From Lingula anatina (taxonomy: Eukaryota; Brachiopoda; Lingulata; Lingulida; Lingulidae): a stretch of DNA of 64,000 nucleotides. The stretch covers positions 208,703-272,702 of the forward strand of contig NW_019775411.1 of assembly GCF_001039355.2 (NCBI RefSeq), in the 5' to 3' direction. The notes under the pieces were generated by a model, which did not search any database, was not told where the DNA came from, and worked only from the letters and a program-made list of their open reading frames with translations. Positions within the stretch are counted from its first letter, which is position 1, and the number at the start of each line of letters is the position of its first letter. Below are positions 1 to 44,558 of the stretch, piece after piece. Position numbers and translations under genes: made by a program.

Positions 1-201
1 TGACTAGTGCTTCCCTCTTGTGTGCGATTCTCGAGTGTTTCTCTGCCGGCCAGACCCAGTGACGCGCTGACGCCAGACCCGTTGCTACGTAGTGCGTAGT
101 AGACTAGAGCCCAGCCTCAACTGGATCACCACAGTGTTGTATTGTACGTTTTGTTCTGTTTTAGTGTGGTTGGCTTTATTCACCAATTTCTCTCCCTACA
201 G

Positions 202-31170
<30,969 letters not shown>

Positions 31171-31234
31171 CGCTTGTGCAATATGGCCACCCCCTGTGGT
31201 GGTCTGGTGGTTCTAGAATTCTTTTGTTTGCAGA

Positions 31235-31255
31235 TGCTGCCATCAGATGGCAGCA
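31235..31255. repeat. Perfect 21-base palindrome in CaV1 3' UTR
   Basis: Arms TGCTGCCATC and GATGGCAGCA flank a single A. It sits 65 bases after the stop codon, conserved in the haplotig at 28756-28776. As DNA it contains CCATCAGATGGCAG on both strands, one mismatch from the vertebrate CTCF 14-mer consensus; as RNA it could fold as a short hairpin. Confidence 0.9.
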
Positions 31256-31344
31256 GTGTGTGTGCTATTCCCAGCCCAGCTCCATATAGCACGTGTGTGG
31301 GCAACACAGGAGACGTCTGTAAGCATTCCCTCATGATGAAGTGA

Positions 31345-31421
31345 ATGACCTTTGGTGACCTTGACATTAGTTGGATGACCTTGCCCTTGTATGACCCTGA
31401 CCTTGGTTGAAATGACCTTGT
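31345..31421. promoter_or_regulatory. Cluster of TGACCTT (AAGGTCA) half-sites
   Basis: About six TGACCTT/TGACCCT-type heptamers occur in 77 bases at irregular spacing; three are followed by G. The reverse strand reads AAGGTCA, the extended half-site of ERR and NR5A nuclear receptors. The same cluster is at 28867-28943. It may equally be a degenerate simple repeat. Confidence 0.45.
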
Positions 31422-34037
31422 AGAATACAGAGACTACGTTTGTCATGTAAGAAAAATGGTGGTTACCATTGTCAGCACAGAAAATGAGCTTTGGGTAAAA
31501 AGGTCAAATTGGTGCTTTTTAAATGAAGACTTTGCAAATGTCCAAGAGGAAAATGTTATTGAAGTGTGAATTTTTCATACAAATTTCCTTCCAGCTGTAC
31601 ATAGTTTCAAAGAAAATATTTGAGTACAAATTTGAAAATGCTTGCTAATTTTATACAGCATTGATATATCTTATATAAATAGGATTGTTGACAGATATTT
31701 TATTCAACAGATTCCCTTTGCTTGAAACCTCCATTTGAGTGAAGTAATATTGCACATTGTTTAAGACTGTAATATGAGGATTGTTGTTACATGTGATAGA
31801 TATTATTGTAAGGAATCATCTCTTTTTTATGAAAACATGCAGGCACATGCATTAGTTGCTGCATATTTCACCAGTTTTTAAACTTGAATATTCATATAAT
31901 AACAATAGTTAGATCTTTCAGTTAGTCTTTGATAATAGAGGAATCTCAATGTTGTTATATTAGCACATAGTGATAGCTAAGATATGTCTGGGAGGTGTAG
32001 AAACCATGAATGCTTTGTGTTTTGTTAAGAACAAGAATGGGAAAGAAAAATAACATTTTGTGAAACCTTTGTGATGTTCCTGTTTAGACAGCAATTTGTT
32101 TTTTGCTATTTGGGATTTCATTTGGTTTTGTGTGTATTTAATTTGTATATATAACTTTCTTTTTTTTTTTTCATTCTTATTTCTTATAATTAATACTTCA
32201 GAATCTCTTTTTAATATCCTAGACAGGTTAATTATTTATGGTAATATTCATTGTTTTTACTTAAGCATATAAGAAGTGCCTGTTTCACTTATATTCTTGC
32301 TTCAGTAGTTTTTTCCATGTGTTAAAAATGAAACCTTTTTTATTCTTCTTTCTATTTTGGACATAGATATGTTGACTGATGCAGAGGTGCTTGGGGTTTC
32401 TAGCTGATTTGATAGAAATTCAATGAAGCAGTTTCATGTACACCATAATTTAAAATAGAAATAACCTGTAAAAAACAACATTTGAAGTGATAAAAAAATT
32501 GTTTGTAGCCCAAGTTTGTACCAAAGGCTATTTGGTAGCCATATTAATAATGCTATATTTATTAGCTTGATATACCAACCTCCCACAATGAAAATGACAC
32601 AGATGTAATATTTTACAAGAAAAAAATCTTTCATCTTCAACATTGAGATACGTAAAACCAGTTGTCACAAGTTAAAGCGCATGCAGACAATGTCTTGAAA
32701 AAGGTTTTGTGTAATTGTTCTGTAGATGGCAGCACAAGTAAAGCAAGAGATTTTTGTCACAGCAACTTATTTACTCCAGGTGCTAACTTGTATGTACAGG
32801 CTGGAGTTTGCTCCAAGAGGTATGAGGATGGTAATTTTTCTTTTTGTTAGCATTACATGACAGCTTTTAATGTAATTGTTTTTATTCCTTATTGTACATG
32901 TATGTAGGTACAGACACAAGATTTAGACATCAATCCATATGTGATATAGGTTTGTGAATTTGGACGAATATGTTTTCTGTTCGACATTTTCAGATTGCAT
33001 AGTGAGTATTTGTTTTGCTTCTAAGCATACAATGAAGGGCTGTGCTCTTTTTCTTCTGGATTTAAACATTTGTCTTCCGAGCACCAACTGAACTAAAAGC
33101 GGTGGAGGTTGAAGAAGCCTCCAGGACCTGTTCTTTGTAATGGAACAGGAAGTTTTCACTTCTCTGGTGCAGTGATATGTTGGTGCATTTTATAACTGAT
33201 CAATCACATTGTGAAACAGTAGACTGCAAACTTTGTATTGTTCGACTTTGTATTGTGATGACACTTAGATATGGGTTTGATATTGTGCAACTTTCTGCAC
33301 AGCAGTTTGCACATTTTTTTCTCATTAATGGTTATTGTCTTATTTATTATAACATTTATAACACCACTCCAACAGTAGCGTTGTGTCATTGGTATTGAAA
33401 CAAATTCTTTTCACGAATAGCCCAAGTATTTTTAACTTACTATTATTCATATGACTTAATAGTGTGCATTAAGAAAAAACAACAAAGTTTAAAGAAACAA
33501 GGGCTGCTGATGTGACAGGAATATTGCTCTTTTTTTCCTACTTTTAAGTCTTAGTGTTGAAGTAGTGTCACACCATGGTCAATGCTCACTTCTTTGTGCT
33601 ACTGTATCATGTTAAAGGTGCTTATTGTAAGCGCCAGTTTTTTATGCTACAAGATATACTAAAACTTATATAATTTTTAAGGTATATTTATAAGAAAATG
33701 GGACAGTCAGATAGAGGAGGGGTGGATACCTATTTTTACAACACGTCTTGTTATGTGTGATGCGAAAACTGTATGTACTTAATATTTTTAACATTCACAG
33801 TTTGAATGACACTCATTTAAGTATTGTTAATCTGGAATTTGGTCATGGAGTTCAGTAATAGAAACAGTGCAGAATTGAGAAGAGTCTTATTGCTAACTAG
33901 ACCAAATCTGACTACCCTTAGCTGAATTAGGAATCACATTATGTATAGCAGTTTCAGACACATTTTTACTTAAGCTCTCTAGTTAAGCCTGGAGTCCCCT
34001 TGCATTTTAAAATCCTTCAAGGATTGTTTATGCGTGC

Positions 34038-34043
34038 AATAAA
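34038..34043 (+). terminator. Candidate poly(A) signal of CaV1 gene
   Basis: AATAAA on the plus strand after a 2.87-kb 3' UTR, just before the opposing gene's own signal. Confidence 0.55.
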
Positions 34044-34098
34044 TTGAAGAGAGTTGCGACAACGTTGTTTACAGTGTTTTCAATTATTTAATAGCAAG

Positions 34099-34104
34099 TT
34101 TATT
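34099..34104 (-). terminator. Candidate poly(A) signal of VGLL4 gene
   Basis: TTTATT on the plus strand is AATAAA on the minus strand, 1.9 kb beyond the VGLL4 stop codon and 55 bases from the converging CaV1 signal. Confidence 0.5.
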
Positions 34105-35990
34105 ATGTGTACCAGATCGACAACAAGTAACATTTAAAGCGGAACTTGAGACTTTATCTTCTCATTTGTGGTAAGTTATAAAAAATACCGCAATTTACAA
34201 AATACATTAACAACATATTTCACATTTATTAACATATCACCAATACTTCACTCTTGTTTTACAAGATATAACTTAGACAATAAACAGTCCTGCTCTTTGA
34301 TTCTAATCTTAGATCTGAGTTGAGTAAAATTTAGAACAATCCTGACCCATAATTGACCAAAAGGGATTCCATGGGATTTTTAACCTGGTTTGGTCAAAAT
34401 TGTTATATTTTGTTCTAATTCTCACATTTCAATGACGATCACCTATTTGGTAAGACGGTAAATGGTTTCTTAACAAAAAAAAAAAAAATGTATTTAGGTA
34501 TTAGGCATGATGTTTTAACCATTTACCACTTGATCATTTGTGATCAAGATCATGTCAAGGGCTGAAATATAATGCATCAATCTATTCAGAAACAGTTTTC
34601 TTTTACTTATTAATTAATTACAAAAGATGATGAAAACCCTAGTTCACTGTTCACATTTGTTCCAATGGGTAAGATACCATAAGGTGTGGTGCTAATAAAA
34701 CCCTATCCTAGTGTGCACTTGGTGCTCTGGAGATGAATGAAAACCACCCACAGTTGGATCTGGACCATTTCTTTTCTCCATCTTCTTGGTCCTGCATGAC
34801 TTTTCCGTGCCTTAAATAGCATAATATTATTTCTTTACCACAATAAGGCCAGTGCCTCTCTATGACGGTTTTTAAATTAAATAATATAATATAACATTAA
34901 CTTACTGACTTACATTATAAACCCTATAATTTTGAGATGAAACCCATCCATGGCTTGCCTTAAGACAGCAAATTTTACTACCTGTAGACCTCTCTCTAAC
35001 TTTAATCCTTCAAAAGAAACAGTAGATCAAAGCAGTGCAGTTATGACACTCCACCCACCCAGGTTATGTCAATCCTTCAGATTGTGTGTCAATGCCTGGG
35101 TTTGAAAAAAAGCTCCCGTCTCTTCACTCTTTTATGTTGACCTTCCATACTTTCCTCTATCTGCCTTTTTGCCTCACACCTTCAACTGTGCCTTGGAGCT
35201 TTTTTTTTTTTTTTTTAGAAAGAACCATACACTTCTCATTTTGCTTATACTTATTATACTTATAAAACAAACCAAACATCCTGGTTAATTTACAAGTGCA
35301 CAACCATGAAAACTGAAGGTAGAAAAAAATCCCCAACTGAAGTGAGTCCATATTGTAGTGAACTTGGTATGAACCGTAAAGATTACAACAGCAACAGTGT
35401 ATATACAATGTACAATAATACTCTGGCATCCCATCGCTGAAAAACTGAATGAAAACTGTACAGTGCTCAATAATGTGTGCTTTACAACATCACTGGACAA
35501 GCTACATGTATCACATTGATTACTGAATCATCACTTACTAGCCAATTACATAAGCCATTATTTCATGAACTCTGACCTTAAATTAAAAGAAGCACAAAAG
35601 AAAGAAACTGTTCATAACAAAAACCTTGACATTTGTTCATTTACATTAAATTATTGTCCTTTTTTGATGTGTTGTCTTGGAGAATGTGACCTTAAGACAG
35701 TCTAAACACCATGAATACTGGAATTTTACCCTTTTCACTCAAATGTTTTCAGCCAAATAATTTTTAAACCAAGAAAAAATGCCATCACATAACATTTCAC
35801 ATTGTTGACACTTGCCCCGACAGGGAGGCGCCACCATTTCAAGTTTGAACAGATCCATAAAAACCACTCAGTCATAAGTTGTCAATCCTGCTGATCTCTT
35901 TTATCCAGGAAATGAGGCTATAAAGCCAACCTTGAAATTTTCACAAACGTACATAGCAGTCAGAATAAGATTACTTGGTTTTCTAATAAT
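34105..35990 (-). other. VGLL4 3' untranslated region (inferred)
   Basis: AT-rich sequence from the stop to the candidate AATAAA. No ORF with family similarity on either strand. An A run is at about 34479-34491 and a T run at 35201-35217. Confidence 0.5.
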
Positions 35991-36253
35991 CTATAAAGAC
36001 ACCAAAGTCTGTGAAGGCTGTGTACGTGAAGAGGTCGTCATATGTGCCACAGATGCCCCATTGACCGCCTCTTTCCTAGTTAATTCTTTGTCAGCCTTAA
36101 TCTTCAGCCATTGGTCCCCCAGAGCTTTTGTAAAGTGGTCATCCACAGAACCAGCTAAAATGTCCAATTGCACAGGTTCCTTCTTAGCTTTAATTTCTGA
36201 CCAGGTGCTGTTTCCCAGAGCTCTGGCAAAGTGATCGTCTACAGAAGCTGAAC
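35991..36253 (-). CDS. VGLL4: VGLL4 exon 5: two Tondu motifs and C-terminus
   Basis: Encodes GSASVDDHFARALGNSTWSE, then IKAKKEPVQLDILAGSVDDH and FTKALGDQWLKIKADKE, ending SQTLVSL. Both VDDHF..ALG copies are followed by the W..IKA helix typical of the TEAD interface. Acceptor TATGATAG precedes 36253; stop TAG at 35993-35991. Confidence 0.95.
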
Positions 36254-39200
36254 CTATCATAAAATAAACAGTACAGCAATGATACAATTCTGGCTTTTTT
36301 CCCCGAAATTACATTTGGTCAAAATGTTTTGATCAATGCTTTTAAAACTCTTTTAAGTTAAAACTAACTTAGTTGGCTCCAAATTCAAGAAATTTCAGTG
36401 ATGCTTTCATCATATATTTCAGTCCTAAAATTAACTCAAACAGGAATCATGTATCATAAATGCCTTATCACTTATCCTAGCTAGCAATGATACCTAGAGT
36501 CTATGTCTCAAACTATAAGGAAGCAGAGTTGCTTCATTTCAAGCCATCACCAGATGTCCATGTTCTATGTCTCATGTAACCCACACACCAACCTGCTATT
36601 GAGATGCTGCACTCAGATGATGGTGTCGTGGAGGCAGAGGAGGAGAGTGGGGATGGTGTTGCCATGGTGACTGCAGCCTGACTGAGGGGTGGTCCTGATG
36701 CTGAGATCGGTGATTTGGTCACAGGTGACTTGGACAGCGGCGACAGTGGTCCCGGAGGTGTGGAGGCGGGAAGGTAGTCTTGGTAGCTTTTCCCTAATGA
36801 CCGTCTGAAATGCTCCTCAATCGCTGGGTCACAGAGGTCAACTGAAAGAAATTCATATTACAATGAACATTTAAAATCTTAATAATTAAAAAGAAAAAAA
36901 AAAAAAACAGTTGAGCAGCTGCATTACTGACAAATTAATCTTCAAAGATGAGGGACAAACTTATGTTAATAAGGACATCTTTGTCAGAGCATATCCTGCA
37001 TTCACAGACTGATTATAGACAGATACTGGGTGAATAATGGGGGAAATTGTTTGGTGAAACTGATTGTGATTGTGTTGAATAGTTTCATTAGCTATGGATA
37101 TTCAATAAACTAATAATTTTTTAATTAAAAGGTTTAAATGTTTCATTTGTCAACAGTTATCGAAAATATTAACTGAAATTCACCAACCAATATTTTATCT
37201 GCTGACAGACTTCATCAGAGAAATGAGGACTGTGATAGGTAATACAAAGTATTATTCCTCAGGTATGCTGCATGTTGGTTGACTGTGACTGCATTTTGGA
37301 AACTTTTACTACATGTCCAATGGAACTTGTGTTTCATTTACTTACATAAAACAATGGATCTAACATTAAATTTCCTAGACCAGATTTTTACACACAAACA
37401 GTCCATACAAAAAGCCTTGAACTGACCACTGACCATTTAAAGCTCTTACTAACAAAGCACACCCACCCTTCTCTCCGCAATAACAATCACGACATTCTAA
37501 AGAGGAGCAGAGCACATTCAGAGCCATATTAAGAGCACTCATCCCTGCTCTAAAGTTCACGGTACCCCAATATAGACAGCCATCCCATACCTGGCATAAC
37601 TTTTGCCTCCAGGAAATACCTCCTAAATCCTGCCAATCCATTTTAAGGTCAAATCAATGAAAATACATCGTTTCAAATATTTTCCATTTTTATCATAAAT
37701 GCAAACTCTTATTTATTTGTAGTAGATCCTGACCAGCTATTCAGCATGGCATGGCAGGATGAGTGTTGTTGGTGGCATGTCTGGCATTCACAGTGTCACT
37801 GTGGAGGGCATGGGATGTTAATCAGATCTATAAAAATCTGGGAAGTAAACTAGAACATCTGCTTTTATCTGTGGCTGGTGAAAAGATATACCCTCAACCT
37901 TGCCTCCCACCTCTGACTGCATACTGTACATTTCTTCCTACGAGGGTGGGCCCACCAAAAATCCAATAACTTTGAAAAAATCATCTTATCATGCTGATCA
38001 ATCTGCCTTTTAATTAAATAATGCTTCCGGTATATTTTTTCTCAGACAAAACATGACACTTATAGTGGGAACTTTGCATACTTATATGTAAAAAACACCA
38101 AAAATTACACAATTTCCATGAAAATATTCCAATAATGATGGGTTTGAACTCAACCTGCCTTTTCATCAAATAAAGCTGCCTAGTAAATTTAAAGTAAAGC
38201 AAAAATTATGTTTGGCATTTATGAGGTGAACAAATGTGTTGGAAAGCACAACATGAACAGGCAGAGGTATTCTGAAGATGTACAGATATAAAAACTATAA
38301 GAAGGGTTTGAATGTTTATGGGTGATAACATTTAAAACACACTATCAATATAGAAAACTGTGGGCACCTGCATGTGTGATAATGGAAAGAGAAATAATAT
38401 ACCTATATATATATATATATATAGCTAATAGATAATACTCACATATATTGAAATAATATATCTTTAACATAAAGAAAAATATGACATTTGACTATGTAGT
38501 AAAACTGCCCATGTAGACTGTACAAACCTGAGGTTTCTATTCTTCTGGTCCCCGCTGGATATGGAGGAGGTCCGCAGTGTGCACATGTTATCACGGACGG
38601 CCTGTGCTGCTGCTGTAGTGGGGACACAGGCGATCGCGTCGTGGTTGATAAATTAAGAGGTGAAGTAGGGCTGTTGAATGAGCCAGCACCAGGATTCGTG
38701 CTGCCATTATTACAATGGCCACAGAAGCCAGTTTGTGCGTTGGACTGAGCTGTGGTGTGTGTGTGATAGCTGACTAGTGGAAGGTTGGTAGGCCGTTGAG
38801 GGCCCTCTCCTGATGTGTACATTGGCTGTCCATTGAAACTGGAATATGGTCTGTAAATCAAAACAAACAATGGGTAAATTAAAAAATAAAAGAATGGATA
38901 ACTTGTCTGAAGTCTCTCTTTAAATTCTTATTCTCTACAGTTTCAAAGCATTTTATACTATTACAAATTCATTTTCTGTTAAATTTCAAAACTTTAAAAA
39001 ACTCTTTGGGGACATTTTTCCTCAAATGCCACTACACCTTTTATATTGTAATGCACAATTTAACACAACAACATCTCCGGTTGCATGTGACAAAATGTCA
39101 AATCTGACACAAACTGGCCAGGCAGCCAAATACTGCACTACAGAAATGTTTGGTGTGAGTCCAAATGGACTTTCTCTTTGAACAGGCTAACACCACATCA

Positions 39201-41765
39201 AAACCATTATTCTCATCTCTCTGTGTACAGCTGGCCATGACAGTGAGACAAAGTTACAGCTACACGTACTTCAAAGCATACTTGCATTCTTACTCTTAGT
39301 TTCAATTATAAATTATGTGCAAGTGTCACTGTTCAACCTCCACCTCTGGCATACATGTACAATGTGCACTAGACCTTTCTGTAGCAAAAAGTAATTTTCT
39401 TGGAAATTTTAGCACTTTTCTTATCCCCTTATCCAAAACTGCCGACAGAGAAATGCCACCTATAAACCCTGTTTTCAATTTCTAAATTTTTAATCCTGGT
39501 GTTTTTGAGGGAACTGATTTTACCCCTACTTCAACAATTACATTTCATATAGTTTTAAGTACAGCCAGCCTGCTGTATTATTGTATAACAGATATGAGGC
39601 ATCATTGGAACCAAAACATGCAAACATCCAAGGTTTTCCTGTCCAAATAAACTCCTACTTCCTTCATCAGAACCCAAACAATGGGTGATTATGCCACACT
39701 TAACCAATCATTACAGATTACTTCAAGAAACATTTCCTGGCATTACCTAAACCTGAAGACACATGACCACCCCATTAACATACCTGTGTGATGACCTGTT
39801 TTGGTGACAAGACAAGACATCTGTACACATATCAGGACCTTCCCTGTTATATAACAATTGTTTTGACACCCTTGCCCTGTGTCCATTAATTAACACAATG
39901 CCACTAAACAATATCAGTCCACTCAAAGACAGCACAAGGACAAAATGTCTTCATAAACATTACTCAGACCACTTACATAGATTACAGTTATTCAAGACAT
40001 TATTTCATTGTCAGACAGCTAAAGGTCTCGGCTTAAAGTCTAAATTACTATATATTTCATAGCATTTATTTAGAGAAGATAACTTCAAATCAAAATTAAT
40101 TTAAGTCTGTAATCTCAATGTCATCATTCTATGCAGGGCGTCCCTCCCCTTTCAATGCCCTAGCCTCTGCAATACAGACAAAGCTCCTCGTTTCCTGCAT
40201 TGTAAACTAGTGGTGCAACATTCACAAAAATTGAAGTTCAAAATGTCAACTTAGCAGAATTCAGCTGGAGCTTCAGAGTCTGAATACTTCTGTTCTCTAC
40301 AATTAATACTTCATGGTTTTAAGGGTTCTGAATTGTGCAAAACAGATTACAGATTAAAATGTCTTATCTCTTAAAGGGGGGGGGGGGGGAGAGGGGCTAT
40401 CTAGAATCCTTTCATAGCCAATCATTTCTAACAGTAAATCATTGCACAAACCAAAATATTTCTTTGCTAACTTCAGCATCGAGTTTTGAAATACAACCAA
40501 CTACTTGATTGCCCTTGTAACATTTTTCCTTAGAGGGTATATTTATTCTTCCAAAATAATTGAGGAGCAAAAATTTTGAATAGCAAATACTTTGGAAAAG
40601 ATTACATATTCTTACAAAAGCTGAAAGTAATTCCAATTCAACATATAATTTTAATGAACGAGAATGACTGCACTGCTACAAAGACAATATTTTAATTATA
40701 AAAGCAAGCAAAAATGTTTGTGAGCAATCCTACAGTAGGTGAATAAGAATTGCGAAAAATGAATTTACGAAAAGGGCATGTTACCACATTTTCAAACCAA
40801 CATGGCCTCCGGAAAAGCACATACCGGTATAATCACAGCTCAACTTGAAGACCCCCTGCTGTAAGGCAAGGTTAAAAAGCTGTGGCATTAAATTTTTGGT
40901 ATCCTTTGTACCCTTTTTTTTTTCATTCTTTTTCTTTGTTTTTGTTTTGTTCCAAACAAACATTCCTAACTCTGATGTAATTTGCTTGGTGAATTATTCT
41001 GCCTTAAAAACATCCTGCTTTCAGTTACTGATGGAAAGCAAAGAACATACAGGAATGTTTTTTAAAATTATTTACAGGTTTTGTTTATAGAAACTGACAT
41101 TTAAAGAAATGAAAAAAACCAAAAGTAATTTTAGCTTGGCCAAAGCAAGCCTGAAACAAGGTGCTTGCTCTGAATTCTAGTGCATAAGTTACCATCAACA
41201 CCCATCAAATAAGAAAGTTACTATCATCACTTCGACTCACAGGGTGCATCAAATAAAGTTACCATCTTTACTTTGACTCCCAGGGTACAATGTATTTGAA
41301 ACTAAAACAAACTATTTACGTTTGTGTGCCCGCACACTTCCTATCCCCTGTCCTATCTCTGTGGTTTGCTGCAAACTGTAGCATAGCGGACATCTCCTGA
41401 CGTCCTCGCCTCCTTTCCTCACGCTGCATTCTTGTGGGAAGTTGTTTGGTAGGAGAACTGGTCTTTGTTCTATCATGTTCCATCACAGTGGTTGCTGAAA
41501 ATATAATAAAGGACAGTGACTAAAATGCTGGATGGAAATCAATGATAATATGTATATTTGAGAGTTAGTAGTGTGTTATATGTAGTTTAGCACCAATGTG
41601 TTTTAAACTAAAAAATATGAAACTGAATTAATCAAAAAGTCATTTACAGTAAGTTTTTCTCTTTCTTTCTTTGAAAAATTTTAAAAGTGTTTTCAGTAAA
41701 CAATGCAAAAATTACTGATAATTTTTCCTCCCCAACCAATTTATGCACATTTCTCAAAAGAAAAA

Positions 41766-41796
<31 letters not shown>

Positions 41797-44475
41797 AAAT
41801 AAATAATGAATAAAAATGAATCAATAACAATGAAAATGGTATTCTGGCACTAATTAAATACTGAAGCAAAAATACAGGAAGCCCTGCTAGATATATGTAT
41901 ACATTTAAGTCTGGAAACTTAACAACATCTCTTCCTTCAATGATAGTCAGTTGTGTGTGACTGCTTTTTTTCGAATGAGTGAACTAAATTTGAATTTGTA
42001 TTCAAGATTTTCAATTTCATAAAATATCACTTTGTTATCTGCTTCCCCTGGCAATGACCATAATTATTCCTTTAAGTTACTTGTGGTGTTTTACTTCCAC
42101 TGAACTTGCTACTTCTTTTTTTTTTCTTTGTCTATTACCAATTATTGCATACTTCCAAAGTCAGGCATCTCCCCCCCCCCCCTTTTAATGTTAAAGTGCT
42201 TGCTTCAACATAAGAATTAATATCTACAAATGAATTACTCTTAATACCAGCTTCTTTTATTTATTAAGTAATTCCATGAACATAAAAAAGTCAATATTTT
42301 AAAGAACATATTTATTAAATCTGTTATTAACATGATGGCAAAACAGAAACAACTTATTTTCAATTTGTCATGTTTTAAAAAACAACAAATTGTCATGTTT
42401 TAAAAAAAACAAACCCCCTTTTATTCTTTACCCGAAACCAAACTTAATTAATACCTTATAGTATTATTTAATATGCAGTGTACAGAGTAAATAATTAATC
42501 TATTCACTTGCAGTCACTTGATGTCCAAATTTTTTGTAAACATCAACTTTTATACATCAAAACTTACTCTTCTCTACACATGTATAACACACGCATCCAT
42601 AATATGACATGGTTTAGCCTGGATTTATCTGCATTTCATAACTAAATGGCAAGGAGATGACAAAAAGTCCCACAAGCCAGCAGAGGCTATTTTAGTGATA
42701 CAACCTGACCACTGTGTCTCTAGTGAAAGCATGGGGAAAATGCTTCACTATAGCCAAGAAATGATGTCATGTGGAAGCCAGGATTTACATCTATTCAGTG
42801 CAGGGCATCTTCAGTATACTGTTGGAGGGGCAGAAAAAAGTGGCACTAAGATTGAAAAGCATATGAACTTGAAGGACTATATGTACTAATAATTGAAATT
42901 CATATGTCTAAATACAGGGAAAGTGAGCCTGACTTGAAATATTTTTAGACAATAAATCTTCCTTGTGTTTTGTCTAAACTATTTACTGATAAGTCTCTAA
43001 AATTGTCATCTTTCACATGTATGGCCTTAATTTTTTATTGCAAAATTTATCATAAAACTAATCAGCTTTCTACAACTAGCAAATGTGTTCCAAGCAATAC
43101 TGTCTACTGACAAAATCTTTTTCCAAACATTATAAAGAGAATACTTACTTTTTTTTGCTTTAAAAAAGGATTTTATTCTGTTATGAATATAGCATTCTGT
43201 TATGCATGACAATATCACCAATGGCCCCTGGGTATATAGTAGCTGAACTATTTGAAAGCCAAATATTTCCTTGAAGGAAGGAAAACCTTTTTACAACAAC
43301 AAGGCCCATGCACCAATCCAAATGAAGAATAATATCCATTTTTTCTTATTTTCACAAGACCTAAAATTAGGTACATTCTTTGTAGCGCTACTAAGAAATA
43401 TTTTCTAAGAAAATTATTTAAATATTGACCTCTAAATCAAGATTTTTTTTGCAATACAATATTTTGTTCAACTAAAAAAATCATAACACCAGGTTTCTGA
43501 ATGCTAAGAAAAAATTCCTTAATTCTTTTACTTGATAAACATATTTTAAATAAATAGAGGATCACAATGACAAAAACATACAAATAAAAAACACTTCAGA
43601 TAAAACACTTATAATACCTGAAATAACTAGAGGAAATGACTACTATTGCATCTTGTTTTTGAATCTTGTAAGAAATATTTTCCTAAGTCATAACAGCTCT
43701 ATGAATACCACAGTTGGCTAAATGCCAGGCATGCATGCATGCTCAAGGTTCAACGATGCACATATACTAGTAACTATCTCCCTCTATCCCCCCCCCAACC
43801 CTGATCCCATACCTTCTTTCTCAGTGCAGTCTACTATCCATGAACTGCTAGCAGCAGATATGAACTGCGCACACACAGAGTTCATCTCTGTGTCTTACTG
43901 GAGCTGTACAAGCATGTCTGTGCAGCCTAGATTATAGAGGTGCCTCAAAAATGAGCATGGCATGCGAGAACACCCTGTTTTAGTCACCCACTATCAAAGA
44001 GACTGGTATGCTAGGTATGCAGCCGCTCTCCTCCTAATGGCAACTTAACATGATTAGAAAAATACGGGTATTCCAGGCCAGCCAATCACTAAGCACTCGC
44101 TGGGGCAGATGGATTATCATTAATTTCTCCCAGCCTATTATATTCTGTGATTGACACGAGTTGTGAAATTGTGGCTAAAATGAAATCCTTTCTTGACGTG
44201 CTTGAATTACACAAGACTGAAAAGATTGTGGGATTTTTTTTTACCTCAACACTTCCATGGGTATGAAATATACACATCAAATACTAATGGACTGAAGGAA
44301 AATGTTTCTTTGTGCAGAATTTCATGAAAAAATGTTATAAGTTTTTTGAATGCATATATATATTAGATTTTTTTTGTGTTTTCTAAAAGAAGTTTTTTAA
44401 TGCACTAATAAATATTGATAACTTCCTCCATCTCATGAGATCTCAAATAACTTCCTTCTTTTCACTTCTTTCTTT

Positions 44476-44558
<83 letters not shown>

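Larger units (their letters stand above)
31171..34060 (+). other. CaV1 3' untranslated region, about 2.9 kb
   Basis: Extends from the stop to the AATAAA at 34038-34043; the end is inferred. It holds a 21-base palindrome (31235-31255) and a cluster of TGACCTT repeats (31345-31421). The first 1.2 kb is duplicated at 28692-29876. No intron or other gene is seen. Confidence 0.65.

Noticed and set aside
37375-37641. Cysteine-rich 88-residue minus-strand frame in VGLL4 intron
   Set aside because: No acceptor and donor in suitable places, no known domain, and adding it would disrupt the in-phase join of VGLL4 exons 3 and 4.
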